Shown in pieces: positions 1-13,254 of a stretch of DNA of 64,000 nucleotides. Position numbers and translations under genes: made by a program. Location: assembly GCA_030549495.1 (NCBI GenBank), contig JAUIRK010000014.1, positions 716,501 through 780,500 on the forward strand. The letters run 5' to 3'. Below the pieces are notes generated by a model, which saw nothing but the letters and a program-made list of their open reading frames with translations, did not search any database and was not told the DNA's origin. This stretch comes from Nectonema munidae. Taxonomy: Eukaryota > Nematomorpha > Nectonematoida > Nectonematidae. Position 1 is the first letter of the stretch; the number at the start of each line of letters is the position of its first letter.

Positions 1-834
1 CTCTGAGCTTTTTGAAGAATGGGTAAGAGAGCAAGACAAAAAGTTTGAAAGAGAAGGCAGAAAAGTAGCGTTAATTATCGACTACTGTCCAGCCCACCCT
101 TTAATTGAGAATCTCAAATCAATTCATCTTTATTTTCTGCTACCTAATGCAACATCAGCTTTACAGCCAATGGATCAAGGAGTGATTAGATCTCTAAAAG
201 CTAAGTATCGTACTCGAGTCATCAAAAAGATCATTGCCGCAATTGATCAAGGAAAGCAAGTAACGCCCATTTCTATCCTTGAAGAAGTTATTTCTGAGGA
301 TGATATTTCGTTCTCTCATAAAACTAAGTGATAGATGAGCTTAAGCAACGGAATAAGAATGTTATGACCGGAGCTTTCAAAGTCAACGATTATTTATCAG
401 TAGATGATGATGTTGCAGTAACATCCCACGCGTTAACCGATGCAGAAATACTTGAAGAGATCCAAGGTGATGCGATGGATGTGGAAAATGACTAAGAAGA
501 AATCACGGCTAAAGATGAAGTCCCTGTTAAACCTTCAAATGAAGAAGTGCGCCAAGCTATTTAAACACTTTTTACATATTCACTATTTACAGAAAGTAAC
601 AATAACGGATTTTACTAAAAATCTTAAAAATCAATAAAAAAGCTCTAAAATGAATAAAATATCTTTAAAATCAATATAATTTATTGAATACAAATATTAA
701 TACATTTTTAAAAACTAAAAAGTCGCACTTGTGAAAAAAAGTTCGAGTATTGATACTTCGGATATCTCGGACATTCGCTAAGTCGGACGAATTTCATGTC
801 CCCCGTTAGGGTCCGAGTTATCGGGATTCTACTG
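1..834 (+). mobile_element. pogo/Tigger-like DNA transposon, 3' part with terminal repeat
   Basis: The reading frame from base 2 encodes the C-terminal half of a DDE_1 (pogo/Tigger) transposase. Visible motifs are LIIDYCPAHP (family norm IIDNCPAH, so Asn is replaced by Tyr) and ALQPMDQGVIRSLKAKYR, which carries another catalytic Asp. The frame stops at about 330 and coding similarity resumes in other frames to about 600 (VMTGAFKVNDYLSVDDD, then EILEEIQGDAMDVENDE), so at least two frameshifts have broken it. The element ends with the reverse complement of CAGTAGAATCCCGATAACTC at 815-834, followed by TA at 835-836, the target dinucleotide of the Tc1/mariner superfamily. The 5' end lies outside the window. 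Family assignment is secure from motifs and end; inactivity is clear from the frame breaks. Confidence 0.88.
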
Positions 835-1071
835 TATTTTTTATTTTACTGAAAAATAAATCACGTAGATTATTATAAAATAAAATTTTATAAAAATTAT
901 AATGTCAAAAAGAACCCATTTGAGTGTTATATAAAATATCTAACTCGTTCTTTATTGCTTCACTGTTTGTATGCCAAGTTTGCTGTATAAAATGCCATTT
1001 TTTAAGTATTTTGACGTAAGATTCTTATGTTTTTGAAAAGATGTTAACGAATCACTTCTTGGGATTATTAA

Positions 1072-1391
1072 ATGTTTAGTTCATCGAAAAATAATTCGCA
1101 AAAAACGTCAAAGAGCCCTTTAACTGACGAAGAGCTCCAAGAAGTTATCCCAAATGATGTAGAAATCGAAAATAAGGTAAATATAGATCCAGAATAGAAA
1201 GAAAAATCAACGGCGTTTGAAAAAAGGCTAAAAAGATAAGCAACTCCATGAACGTAAAGAAGAAGTCAAAATCAAAGGAAGTATTTCACGAATTGGAAGA
1301 ATTTGGAAGTGAAAATATCAAGACTTTGAATTTCAAAAATTTAGGTGAAGCGATTCAAACCAATATGACGGTTCCAGTTGTTGCATTTTAA
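1072..1391 (+). pseudogene. Unidentified coding-like remnant in two frames
   Basis: Two short open stretches have protein-like composition rich in Glu, Lys and Ser. One starts at ATG 1072 (MFSSSKNNSQKTSKSPLTDE) and runs to a stop near 1198. The other is a 47-codon frame from ATG 1248 to TAA 1391 that ends NLGEAIQTNMTVPVVAF. I do not recognise either. They could be an eroded exon or part of an unidentified transposon. The stop and frame change between them argue against a working gene. No function is proposed. Confidence 0.25.
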
Positions 1392-1669
1392 TTAAAATTT
1401 ATCTAAATAACAATTATTTTAATTCAAATCTTTTATTTTTATAAATATATTTTTAAATGAGAAAAACCATGAAGAAAACAATATTATATTATTTTTATTT
1501 ACAGTCTAAACAAATAAATTTTACTTTGAACAAAATTTAATGTAATATTACTTTTAAATTACCCATCATCAACATCCAGCCAATTTCAGCTTTTAATATA
1601 TTTGAGTCTTCACGCATATACCCGAAAGTACAATCTCCTTTGGTTTTAAAGTATTTTGAATTTCTTCGA

Positions 1670-1809
1670 GTGTGTGTGTGTGTGTGTGAGTGTGTGTGTG
1701 AGTGTGAGTGTGAGTGTGAGTGTGAGTGTGAGTGTGTGTGTGAGTGTGTGTGTGAGTGTGTGTGTGAGTGTGTGAGTGTGTGTGTGTGAGTGTGTGTGTG
1801 TGTGTGTGT
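1670..1809. repeat. (GT)n / (GAGT)n microsatellite
   Basis: About 140 bases of TG repeats interrupted by regularly spaced GA dinucleotides, giving mixed TGTG and TGAG units. The long His-Thr reading frame on the - strand here is a product of the repeat and not a gene. Confidence 0.97.
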
Positions 1810-2900
1810 CTAATTTCTATTTTCACTGACCTTAATATTTGATTTATATTTCAAAAAGAATGATAATTTTTAAATGAAGTATGTTTTAAATATAAGAAGG
1901 TTAAAACACTTAAAACGTTCTGAAAAGATAAACCTGTGCTTTCATATTTCAACAATAAAAAGTAAAAATTTTCATAAAAGTAATGCATTAAGAATAAATT
2001 TTGCTATTTTGTAAATATACATTCTTTATATATCTATATTCAAGGTAAAGTAATGTCATCTCATTTTTGCATATGTATCAAAATTAATTATGTATTTCTA
2101 TGTATTAGATAAAATAATCGTTGTGAAACACGTAAAAATTAAAGCGAGTTGAAAAAATTTTATTGCTAATTTGAGTAAATATCCATTAACCTTTTTTTTA
2201 AATAATATTTCATTAGACACCAATTTTTAAAGTTTGTATTAGTTACAGCAAATACATATCTTTAAGCGGAGTGAAATAATTTGCCTTTGAGATAACGTTA
2301 GCTTTAACTTAAAGCTACGTGTTCCGATTTAAATGTCTTTGCCAATTTCAATTTTTCTATATTTCCATATTTAGGATGACGATCTATTCGGTTTCTATAT
2401 TAAAGGAAATAAACTCATGCATACATTATTATACTTTTAAACCCACCTATAAAGGCTTATATGCATAGCAGGATTTTCTTAATTTCAAACCGCCCTTAAA
2501 ATATTTTTTGGTCGTAGTCGAGACTAAGCCATGAACCCTATCTAAATTCTTTAATTTCCAGGTATTTATGAAAGTATATTGTGCTAGTCATAACTCTTAA
2601 GGGAATGAAATTATATATTTTAGACAATAAAAAAGAACAATTGTTTTATAGATCTATTCAAATATCATGAATTGTGGAAGCTTTAAAACGAGTTCCTTCC
2701 TTTGGAACCACATTAACAGATGAAGTTTCTTTTATTGGTTCGACTACTTGGCATAACACAGGAAACTTTTTAATATAAGTTTTTAGTTTGGAAAACTGCA
2801 AAAAAACATCTATCAGCCTTTTAATGGTGTAGAAAATTTTTATACTACAAAATCATAAAAAAATATAATATAAAATTTTTTATTTTTTTCCAAATTTAAA
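1810..2900. other. AT-rich intergenic sequence, nothing recognised
   Basis: Frames are short and broken. No terminal repeat, tRNA-like box or protein motif could be recognised on either strand. Confidence 0.5.
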
Positions 2901-2919
2901 AAAAAACTAAATTAAACTT

Positions 2920-4416
2920 ATTAATGTTGATTTTTCTTAAATTTTAAGGGCAGTTTAAATGACGTATTCAGAAGATTATTTTGGTATAAAAACAGACATT
3001 TTATTTGAAAGAGATATTTTATTTTTTTGAAAATATTTAAGACAGTATCTAGAAATAAACTGCAAACCTGATTGAAGCTTTCAGATATATTAAAACCATA
3101 AATGCCAAACTTGAGTCCAAAAATGAAACCATCATCTTCCATTTGGCATAAAAACAGATATTTTATTCAACTTTCAAAAATATTTCTGTAGACATTAAAC
3201 GTAAATCAAATATTTGATTGACACTTTCAGACATTTAAAACCTCTAAATGCAAAAACTGATTTCATAAATAAAATTATCATAGTTGAATTGGTTTAAAAA
3301 TATATATTTTATGTAAAATTAGAGAGAATATTTTTGGATATAGTTTTTAGACATAAACAGCAAATTTGATTAATACTGGCAGTAAAACCTCTAAATAAGA
3401 AAAATGGGTCTAAAAAATGAAACCATCGTGATATATTTATTATAAAAACATATATTTCATGTAAAATTTGAATCAATATTTTTGGAAACAAATTTTAGAA
3501 CTAAACACAAATTTGATTGATACTTATAGATATTTTCAAATCCTAACTGCAAAAATTGAGTGCATAAATGAAACTAACATGGTTGATTTGGCATAAAAAT
3601 ATATATTTCATATAAAATTAGAGATATATTTGAAAACAGTTTTCAAACTTAAACCGTATATTTTATTGACGTTTGCAGATATTTTCAAAAAGCAAAAACT
3701 GAGTCCAGAAATGTAACTAGCATGATCGATTTGGTATAAAAACATATATTTCATTGTAAAATTTGAAGGAATGTTTTTGGAGACAATTTTTAGAAGTAAA
3801 CCGCAAATTTGATTTTCACTTATAGGTATTTTCAAATCCTAAATATAAAAAATGAGTCCAGAAATGAAACCAGCATGGCCGATTTATTGTAAAAAGATAT
3901 ATTTTATTTAAAATTTGAAGTAATGTTTTGGAGACAATTTTTAGGAGTAAACCGCAAATTTAATTTACACTTATAGGTATTTTCAAATCCTAAATATAAA
4001 AAATGAGTCCAGAAATGAAACCAGCATGTCTGATTAATTAGAAAAAAATTTATTTTATCCAAAATTTTAAGGAATATTTTATTAGATATATTTCTGATTA
4101 ATCCTATTGACATGATTATTGAAAAAAATACAAATATATAAAGTGTTATGCGTTCAAAAGTGTATATAATTATAAATTTTCAAAGTAGTATATAATATAG
4201 ATCCTAAGTTATAAGGTTAACTAAAATTTTGCTGAAAAAATTTTAATTTTTGATTTTGATTGACAGTTTTGGACATCAAAGAGTCATTCAACTACTATTA
4301 AAATGGTATCAAAAGATGCAGCTAGCGATTTTAGGAAAAGTCAAGAAATTTGAAGGGATGATTCAGCCAATTTTGTACCCCCCCCCCCCCCCCCCCCCCA
4401 GTACTAATAGTGTTAA
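2920..4416 (-). mobile_element. TTAA-ended repeat with ~148-bp tandem core, copy 1
   Basis: Read on the - strand, the element starts at TTAA (4413-4416), then CTATTAGTACTGG and a 22-G run (C run 4378-4399 on the + strand). A conserved head follows (gacagttttggacatcaaag at 4262 on the + strand). The core is a divergent tandem array in which a block like aaatgaaaccagcatg recurs near 3123, 3268, 3415, 3566, 3709, 3864 and 4014, a period of 143-155 bp. A second copy in opposite orientation at 26412-27170 shares terminus, head and array, and a third lies at about 22914-23270. TTAA plus a CCCT- or CACT-type end suggests piggyBac mobilisation. No transposase lies inside. The distal end at about 2920 is uncertain. 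Confidence 0.7.
4378..4399. repeat. 22-base poly-C tract in a transposon end
   Basis: Uninterrupted run of 22 C. It sits where the related copy at 26412 has only GGGGG (opposite strand), so it is probably a slippage expansion inside the subterminal sequence of the TTAA-ended element. Confidence 0.95.
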
Positions 4417-7400
4417 AAACGATAACAAATCCGCCCAATTCGAAAGATTGTTGTTATCTGTGTGTGTTGTGCAGGAAAGAAGCTGATACACATAGAGACA
4501 CACACTTTTTAAGTAAAGTGATGTTGAATGGAGGAAAGCATTCAACGAAAACTTTTTAACCGTGCAGCCTTGTTTTTCACAAATTTATATTTTTATTATC
4601 CAAGGACGCCTGTTATTTCATAAGTTTGATCGATGTCTTATATTGATTTAACAGAGAAGTTAAAAACGCCAACTATACTCAAAACCTTTTTTATTTTTTT
4701 AAATAAAAAACAAACTAATAGATAAATCTTCAATAAATCGGTGCTATTAAAACTCGATTTCAGAAATCTCGCTCTTGGATAACTCGGTTTAGCAATGATC
4801 GGTCTCAAATTCACATTGAATTATAAAGTATTAGGATGAAAAAAAGAATCTTATCCGCTAAAAAATCCTTCCGAAAGTCAAAGAAAATGCATGATTGCTT
4901 ACTTAAGATTATACAGGAAATAATATCTGGATTAAGTGATCAAAAATAGTAAAGGATTTTTGTAGAAAAAAAATAGGAAAATTCCGTCTCAGAAAATTCG
5001 TTTTAAGAAAACTGGGTCTTGATAAAAAGAATATAGATATAGCTTGCGAAAACTATTAGGTATATTTGAATATAAAACTAGTATATTTGAGTTTGAATAC
5101 GAAAAGGCACAATTGCGCCGCTTGTATCGAACTATGAGTAAAGCAGGCTTACTTGAACTTACTTTGTAATAACTTCTTCTTCAAAGGAGCTGATTCAAAA
5201 CCGTTTAGCTCTGTAACTAATGTGAAAACGGTAAAACATTTTCCAATAAAAAATAAACAAAATTAAATGAAAGTCCAAAATTTTGAGTTTCATTGTAGCT
5301 GAATCATTATTTCACCTACAACTGTTGCGTAAGCTTAAAAATTCTCATACCATTTATTTGAGACAAGCTTGGTATAGAACAAAATCTTTTTGTCGCTTTG
5401 TTCATAAAAATTATTTCATCAGACATTATAATGACTTAAAATCAGAGAAGAGTAGAAATTGTAATTTAAAAGAATTAAACTTTTTAACAGTAAAAAATGA
5501 GGTGTGTAATTTAAAGCATTTTGAATTTCTAGGTCTTTTTATTTACGAATTTTATAAGATTGAATATTGAAATTTTGAGAGTTATAATATTTTTATACAA
5601 GACTTGCATTCGCCATTTCAACTTTTTATATCGAAATTTGTTTCAAATGTTCAAAATATTTGGTTTTTATATATCTCCTTTAATATCTTACTTATATTTT
5701 CAAAAAAATCTTTCTGTCACTTTTTTCAAAATAGTTATTATAACAATTTTTCATTTTGCGTCAATTGACTCATTTGACTGTTTTGATAAAATGGGCAACA
5801 AATATGAAAATTTTCAAAATAATTATACCAGTCTGCAATCATCGATAAGATTTTAAATTTTAATGTGATGGGCAAGATAATTTCTTGAAAGTCCGCAATA
5901 TCAAGCTTTATTAATCTAAAGCAGTAGCTGACTGGACTATCAAACAAGCACCAGCATTTTCTCGCTCATCGTAATTTATCATTTTTGGCAAAATAAGTAT
6001 GCAGATAATGGCAAAAGTGTTTTAAAACTTGACTTTGAATTTTTGATGCCAAGGTTGCATCCCTCCTCAAGACTTTTAATTAATATTGCGCTAATTAATC
6101 CTATAAAAAGGAAATTTAGCAAAAAACATATCAAGACAATGAAAATTGAGGGGGAGGGGAGGGGGTACTGAATTCGCGAAAATTTATGACGCTGATCCCG
6201 GACAAAAATGGCGACCATCAAAAGCAATAGAAAGTTGTATTTTTTAGTAAAATTGTTACATCTTTATTTTTACATTATTTTATTCATATTTTTAGTTAAA
6301 AATTGTCAATTTAAAAATTTTAAATCACAAAACTAAAGTAAAAATGAGTATGTATAATTGGAAGATATCTTTGTTTTAGAATTCACAGTAAATGCAATCA
6401 AACTTTAAATCTCCATTCCTACCATGAAAACTTTGCAATGGAATTGCAGAAGCTATATAATTTAAGGAAAATTTTTAAAAAAACAGGTATAATGATTTTA
6501 AATGGCCCACTTTGGCGCAAATCTAAACTAAATCTAACCGAAAACTAAACGTAGAATGCTCATAACTGAGAAGTTAACTAACTAATCCACTAACTAACTA
6601 ACTGAGTTAGGTCTGAAAAACTATATAGCTAACTAACCACTTGTAAAGCCTTTGTACTAGATAGCAGGTATGTAAAAAGAAGAAAATGAAATACTTTCAA
6701 CTATGAAAATAATTTGACTATATTATTCAAGCTTTCAGTCAAAAGGAATTCATCTAACGTTTTTATAAATCACACAACTGGAAATTCCACGTGATTTCGA
6801 GAATAATTCCATAAAAGGGATGGAACTAAATTCGAAATGGCTTAAACGGCAGTAGGCTATCAGTCTCGTTCTGTCATTTAAAAAAGAAAACTCGAACATC
6901 TCAAGGATTAGTCGCGTTACAAAGTATATTTTACTCAATTACCAATTATTAATTTTCGATATGTTTTGAAACCGTTGAGATATAAAAATATATACCCCAA
7001 ATACCTTTTATTAAATAAAGTATATGTGGAAACATGGTCGTGTTTTGTATTTCTCTAACATCAAAGGAAAGTTAAAGTTAAAATGTTGCTACCCCCTACC
7101 CATAACTCCTATCTTGTTAGAAGCGGGTAGAAAAATTAGTCCGATCAGGACTCTATCTAGTGCAACATTAGTATTGAAAGCAAGAAAGATGGAATAGAAG
7201 TGAAGTATTCCATTTATTATTTGACCATGCATGAAATCACTTTTGTGCAAAAGAAAAATTGCCAAAAATGAAAGATACACAGAAAGCATGAAAATAATGT
7301 TTCGGCAAAAAACAAGTGAAACAAAGTTGAAGTAATTATACATTCTAAATTTTATGTTTCAAAGTTTTATTAGCAAGTTTATACGTTATAAATGCAAAAG

Positions 7401-9955
7401 GAGGGGAAGAGAATGCTAATTCACGAGGAAAAATTCACCAGGTGCAATTTCATCCTATTCTAATACAAATATCACATTTTGCAAGCGTGCATTGGGAAGG
7501 TACTTTAAGCTCAACGTTATACGAATGTAAGTATTTTTATGTTTAAAAAGTTTCTTGTAATCTTTGGAACTGACATTGTTTCACAAAATTATGTCTAATT
7601 GTAAGTTTTCAATAGCACATAAAATCACAAACCGATATTAATAATACATTTTTCACGAAGAATCCATTTATTGATTCAAGAACTTTACTCCAAATAAAGC
7701 AATTCTAATATAAGTATATCAAATCAGACTTTTGTATGGACAGACACAGATGCATAAAGGAGGTTTTACTTTCAAAACCAATTTATCCAAAAGTATGGAA
7801 CATGTATAATTGTGATTTTTGGAAAGATTTTTATCCAAACATTTGAAATCTATATACACATTCTTAAAACCTGTATTTTAAAACTCTCGGATATTTTAAA
7901 AGGGTATGGCATTAAGATAATTTAAGCGATTCTACGAGCTATCTTATCTAATGAGAAAATATGTAGCTTGGTTTGATACTATCATAAAAACCAGAAAATA
8001 TTGTGTACACAATCGTTCTTTGGTCGTTCGCGATTTTTATAATATTTCCAATCAAAATTTGAATGAGGACACCTCAGAGGAAAATTTAAAATTCAAGGTA
8101 GCAGCTAAGTAAATTAGGTGCTTTTAAAATATGTAAAAAGCACAAATAATATTGCTTCTTTTAAAAAATTATTATTATGAATATATAATGCCAATATATT
8201 CAAAATATGATGGATGAAGAATATTTCTGACTGATGAACTGCTATCGATATTCATGAAAGAAGAAAATGCTATGCCAGATAAAACTTTTATTTGGAATGT
8301 AATTTGGTCAGATATATTTGTTGAGAGGACATTCATAATATATGGACATGATCTTGCTTGACTTATAGAATTTACATTAAAAAGTCAAGCTTAGTCTACT
8401 AGTGAATTCAATTTACATAGATGCAGTTTTTATAAGAATGAAAATAAATGAAAAATCCCAATCAGCCCCCTCCCCCTTTAACATAGCTCATAAGGAAGAA
8501 AACTGCTAACGGTAGAATTGGTCGAACGGGTGTGAATGTTGTGGTGTCTGAAAACCTTGTAAGAGCTCAGATGTCATCGTTTTTTATTGTTATAGACAGA
8601 TAAATTTGCACCAATCATTTACAAGGATTGTGGTAACAATGGCAGTCCCAAAAAACTGACCCAGAAAATATTTAATGCATGGTATTAATTTATACAAGGA
8701 TAATGCGATCGGCATCAACCATAATAATTCATTTAAAAGCTCAACTTAAATGTTTGATCAAAATGATAATATGAAGATATTGTACATAAAATCTTCATTT
8801 TATCCATGACTTTCTTGTCATATGGTGTACTAATTTCCCTTCAAATAAGAACGTGGAAGTAACATTGAAAATTTTGGAGCTAGGTCCTTGAATGACTTAT
8901 GTTGTTCGATGATAATTTGCAATTTCACCGGCACTATCACTGCAGTTCCAAGAATGCTACTAGAAGCAGCAAGGGCGTATTCAATAGTTGCCAGCACTGG
9001 GCCATAGCCCCCTTTCTTAAAATGAAGTATTTATTTTTATATTTGTTTACCTTTCAGTTTATTTGAAATAGTTCCTTTTATCAATAGATGTTCTAAAACC
9101 TCAAGAGGTTGGACAGGGGAGACAACGCTTCATAATTTTTAGACATTATAAACCAATGTATACCTTCATTTATGTTTGTTTATCTTTATAAAAGAGAGAC
9201 GACTTCGTTTACTTTTTATAGGGAAATTTGCCCTGTGTTTGATTTAGGAGACATTTGTGTAAAAAAGTATATTTTTTTGATAACGTTCACTACAATCAAA
9301 TTTGCAATAATCTCTCTGAGTGTATTAAACATTAAGGCTTACATTTTATGTGGTATTATATTGATTAATTGCTGTGTCGGTATTAAATCGATGTTAGAGA
9401 AGTGGAAATTAGTGCTTTGAATATTTTATTATCAAGAACTTAATCTCATTTTGGAAAATGTATTTTGAGAAATTGAAAGTTATTCTTTTTGTTGGCTCCT
9501 ATATCGCAACGCCGGGAAAAAAATTATAAAAGGAATGAGGAAATTTAAAAGCTCGATCTTAACTAACGAGCCCTTATCTATCTACCACGTTGATACTATC
9601 CAAAAACTAGCAAAAATAAACCATTGGCGAATATTTTGTAACTAGCAATAATATTACTACTAACAGTCATTCGTATAGTCAGGAATTTCTACACAAACGT
9701 TTGCTGAGGGAGAGTAAAAAATTTTCAAGGCATTACAGTATCTCTCCTCAGATGTATATGTCTTTAAAAGAGAGAAGACCGCTGAAGTAAATATAGCTAT
9801 AATTCAAAATATATTTGGAGTTGTGGCAGAAGAAGAAATAATTATTTTGGATATATATGATTACTATAGCTCAAGAATAGAATTTGTATTTTTTAAGTAC
9901 ACTTTCTGAATGTATTTCCTCTTGTAGTAATGAAACTACTAATGAAGCAGACGAG
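4417..9955. other. 5.5 kb AT-rich stretch without recognisable gene
   Basis: No frame longer than about 100 codons, and none of the short frames has a domain I recognise (the longest, 5283-5570 and 5560-5856, are AT-rich and start at non-ATG or random positions). Weak TIR-like wording (ctcggtttagc, aactgggtcttg) near 4740-5010 may be an eroded pogo-type fragment, too degraded to call. The stretch otherwise holds only low-complexity sequence. Confidence 0.45.
6571..6645. repeat. Degenerate (TAAC)n simple repeat
   Basis: Repeated taac/ctaa units with interruptions. The complementary TTAG type recurs near 13255-13475, 18470-18520 and 43370-43430. Confidence 0.75.
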
Positions 9956-10093
9956 TTTACCCATTTAAGGCCAAGCAAAGCAGACGATATCTAAAAAAAC
10001 GCAGACGATTTATATTCAAAGTCATTGAAAAAAGCAGACGAAGATGAAATTACTTATGCTCCAAAATAGGAACATTGGCCGTAAATGGGTTAA
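9956..10093. mobile_element. TTAA-type (piggyBac-like) MITE 1
   Basis: The ends are imperfect inverted repeats: TTTACCCATTTAAGGCCAA at the left and the complement of TTAACCCATTTACGGCCAA at the right, about 138 bp in all. The right end abuts a TTAA; the left has TTTA, one mutation away. The motif gcagacga occurs four times in and just left of the element (about 9947, 9980, 10001, 10033). No coding capacity. Confidence 0.75.
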
Positions 10094-10189
10094 TGGTTTT
10101 ATATTATAATTTTCTTTATGTTGACTTATTAAATTTAGGGTGAGGGCTATTTCTTCTTTCACTTCTGACATTTTTATGCAGTGTTTACC

Positions 10190-10307
10190 TTAACCCATTT
10201 AGTACCAATGTCCTTAAATGAAAGGACCTCTTGTCTTGAATAGAATTAAATAGAAATTACTGAAATCCTCGCGTTCTCTTTGGCAACATTGTAACTAAAT
10301 GGGTTAA
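10190..10307. mobile_element. TTAA-type (piggyBac-like) MITE 2
   Basis: 118 bp including a TTAA at each end. Left end TTAACCCATTTAGTACCAAT; the right end complements TTAACCCATTTAGTTACAAT. TTAA targets are characteristic of the piggyBac superfamily. Only 97 bp separate it from MITE 1. Confidence 0.85.
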
Positions 10308-12730
10308 TGTTTTAGCTTTTTTGTATTAATGTATCTATAAATGAGATAATTATGATATGAAGATCTGACAGATATAAGAGCAACTACAAACACAATCCAA
10401 ATCACAACAAACGTTTACATCAATCATTCTGTGCCTATTTCTTAACAGGACCGAATACATGTTCAAAACTATACGGCATTAGGAAAGTAAAACGATTAGC
10501 AACTGCAGAAAGGATGCAAATTTAATAAAAAAAAATGAAACGCAAATTCCTAAAATAATGCAACAAAAAAGTTATGAAAGTTTCAAAATTTTCTACTAAC
10601 ATAAGAATGGTTCCCTGAAAATGTGGGGAGAACAAACTTGCAGACATGCATATTGAAACGGGGAATGAATGCTGACCTACCTGATATCGATCCTAGAGAA
10701 CTTTGATTTACTAAAGATAAGGAATAAAAATTATGTCACAGGTGTTCATTCTTGTTGATTTCCAATTCCTTAGAACTTCACAGATATGTTTTCAAGCATG
10801 CCATTTTCTAAACACTTGGAGAAAGAAGATTTATAGATTAATGGAAATGAGTGATCGACAGTGGTAGTGAAACAGATGAATAATGATAAATCTCGGGAAA
10901 AAGGAAGAATTGGTGTCAGAATCATGACATTTGTATTGTAGATGTTTTAAATAATATTTTAAATTTTTTCTCTCTCAGCGAAAACATAATCAATCATCCA
11001 AACTTCTTGATATTCTTTTAATCTATCAATATATATATATATTTAGATACTTTAATATAATATTTTAAAAACTGATAAAATTACTTGTATATATTGGCTA
11101 AAATTTCTAAAATTTTACGTTACCATTTATCATTTGCGTCATTTTAGACTTTTCAAATTTCTCAAATGTGACTAGATCCGGTCATCTAGTTTTAGAGGTT
11201 GAACTTATTATAAATAGATTTAATGCAAAAATTTACAAAAATATTTTTAATTTACATGAAAATATAGCATTTATCCAATGAACTACTGAAGAATAAATCA
11301 TTCATTTCGATAAAATATAATATTTAAAAAAGGCAAACCATTAAAGATTACTTACAATGATGGTTAAAGTCTTTCAGTTGTTTTAAGTTATTTTATGGGA
11401 ATTCGCTAAGAAAACGTGCTAAAATACAAATCGAATCGGTTCGTTCAAATTGGCCAGCTTTGCTATACATTTCAAGCGAAAGTAGGAAAAAGTGGTAAAA
11501 CTTGCTTCCTACAAAATTTACATGCAAAGTCGCACTAACGAATTACACTATCTAATTAAGTTTTATGAAACTAAAATTTTATTTCGAAAATCAAAAGCAT
11601 ATCAACTTTAAGAGTATTTAAGGAGGGCATTTAGCAAAAAATCTCACAACCTGACAACACTTCAGTGGGCTGTGATCACATTCAAGTTTTTCCTAAAAGT
11701 AGTGAGCTGAATCATTTCTTCCCTTTTCTCAACATATAAAATGCCATTGTTTCTTTATTTTTTAACACGGAAGTTATCTTTGTACAAAGGCTATAATTTG
11801 GAGCATGTGTAAAAGCTTTGTGTTCGCGTATTAAAAAACAAAACGCTTTCTTTGTAAGAAGCCCTTCTTCGAATGCCAAAGACTATATAATGTGTACACT
11901 TGTCATTATTCGTTATTATTATACACGCGTACATGAAATAGCAAAACTTCTGGATTCAATGGATATATAGAAGGTGTGTATATGCAAAGTTCCTATGAGT
12001 GCACAACTGTACAATACTCACATTAGACTTTGAATGGTGTTTGCACAAAAGTGGGTAGTACAGAGGCAAGGAAAGATGCATTTAGTAGAGTTCACGTTGT
12101 TGTTACGCCACGAATCTAGGTTTTCTAATTCATTCGGTGATTCAACGTACAAGAGTCTAATCACCTTTGCTTTGTGTCATGAGAGAAGACTAGCAGCGTG
12201 TCGTTGCTATCTTTTATGTTTGATGCATTGATGAAATGGCGAGCGAGCATAATGAATATATATATATATACATGTAAATGAGTTTTTTGATTTATTTCTT
12301 GATGAGAAAAGAAAGAAATGGGATTTTTATACAATCAAAATCATGTACTTCTTCCTTTTTTGCATAATTTTATCTCTTATTCCTCTTTTCTCACAGTCAA
12401 GCATTTCCTCTTTGTTCTGAGGGAACAGATGTAGAACATAAGAAAAAAGTTAGACATCACACTTAGACGCTTTTCAAAGTAAGTGTGAAATTTTTGAATA
12501 CCATTTTTTATATCACTCATCTCATTACTTCCAATCTTTTCCTTTTGAAAGTAAATCGCTTGTCTTCTTTTCAAGACAAGAGAGAATTTAAAGTCTGGCA
12601 CAGAATGTTCACCCCTTTCATCTCCAAAATATTTTTCCTTGATAGTTTCCCACTACTTCCCCTTATCAATCTTAGGCATTTTTTTAAATAATACACTTTC
12701 AGGTTAGGTACATTTTTTTTATCATTATAA
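10308..12730. other. AT-rich intergenic sequence, nothing recognised
   Basis: Only short chance frames, plus a small (AT)n run near 12256-12271. No domain, terminal repeat or RNA gene seen. Confidence 0.5.
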
Positions 12731-12738
12731 ACTCTCAC

Positions 12739-13068
12739 TAGAGATGTATCACCGCTTCCGCACATACGGATTATCCGTAAAATTTGTACATTTTAAATTT
12801 TAACATCCGCAATTTTGAAACATTTTTCTTTTTTTATAGAATTTTTCAACTTTTACTCAAATCCAAAATTGTTATGATAACTACGTCTTTATGATAACAC
12901 AAATGCGTTGACATCTTCTCTCTAAATTTTTAAGAAGTATAAAACTTGGGTTTGCTTAGAATAGCAAGCATCACATCCGCATCCGTGTCCACTAAACAAA
13001 TTAATTCTCACACCCACATCCACTTCCGCTAGGATGTAAAATCTGATATCACATCCGATACATCTCTA
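12739..13068. mobile_element. hAT-type MITE, 330 bp
   Basis: Terminal inverted repeats TAGAGATGTATC and GATACATCTCTA, flanked by 8-bp direct repeats differing at one base (actctcac at 12731-12738, accctcac at 13069-13076). An 8-bp TSD and TAGAGATG ends are hAT features. Interior repeats of the wording catccgcatccg/cacatccgatac occur near the right end. No reading frame of note. Confidence 0.85.
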
Positions 13069-13254
13069 ACCCTCACACACGTTCTATCCAAATTTATGCA
13101 CGATTTATTTTGTTAACATGTAACATACATACTTTTATGACACTTTTAAAAATCCCCTAAAATCTTATTTATATATTTCGCAGGGGCATAGTTTTCCTAC
13201 CTGATCGCTTAAAAAATATGGCTTCAGCCTAATTTTTTAATTTTTTTGTCGTAA

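Noticed and set aside
1593-1826. 77-codon His-Thr repeat frame on the - strand
   Set aside because: It is the translation of the GT/GAGT microsatellite.
5283-5856. Two overlapping frames of 95 and 98 codons
   Set aside because: No motif, AT-driven composition and no splice or start context; treated as chance.
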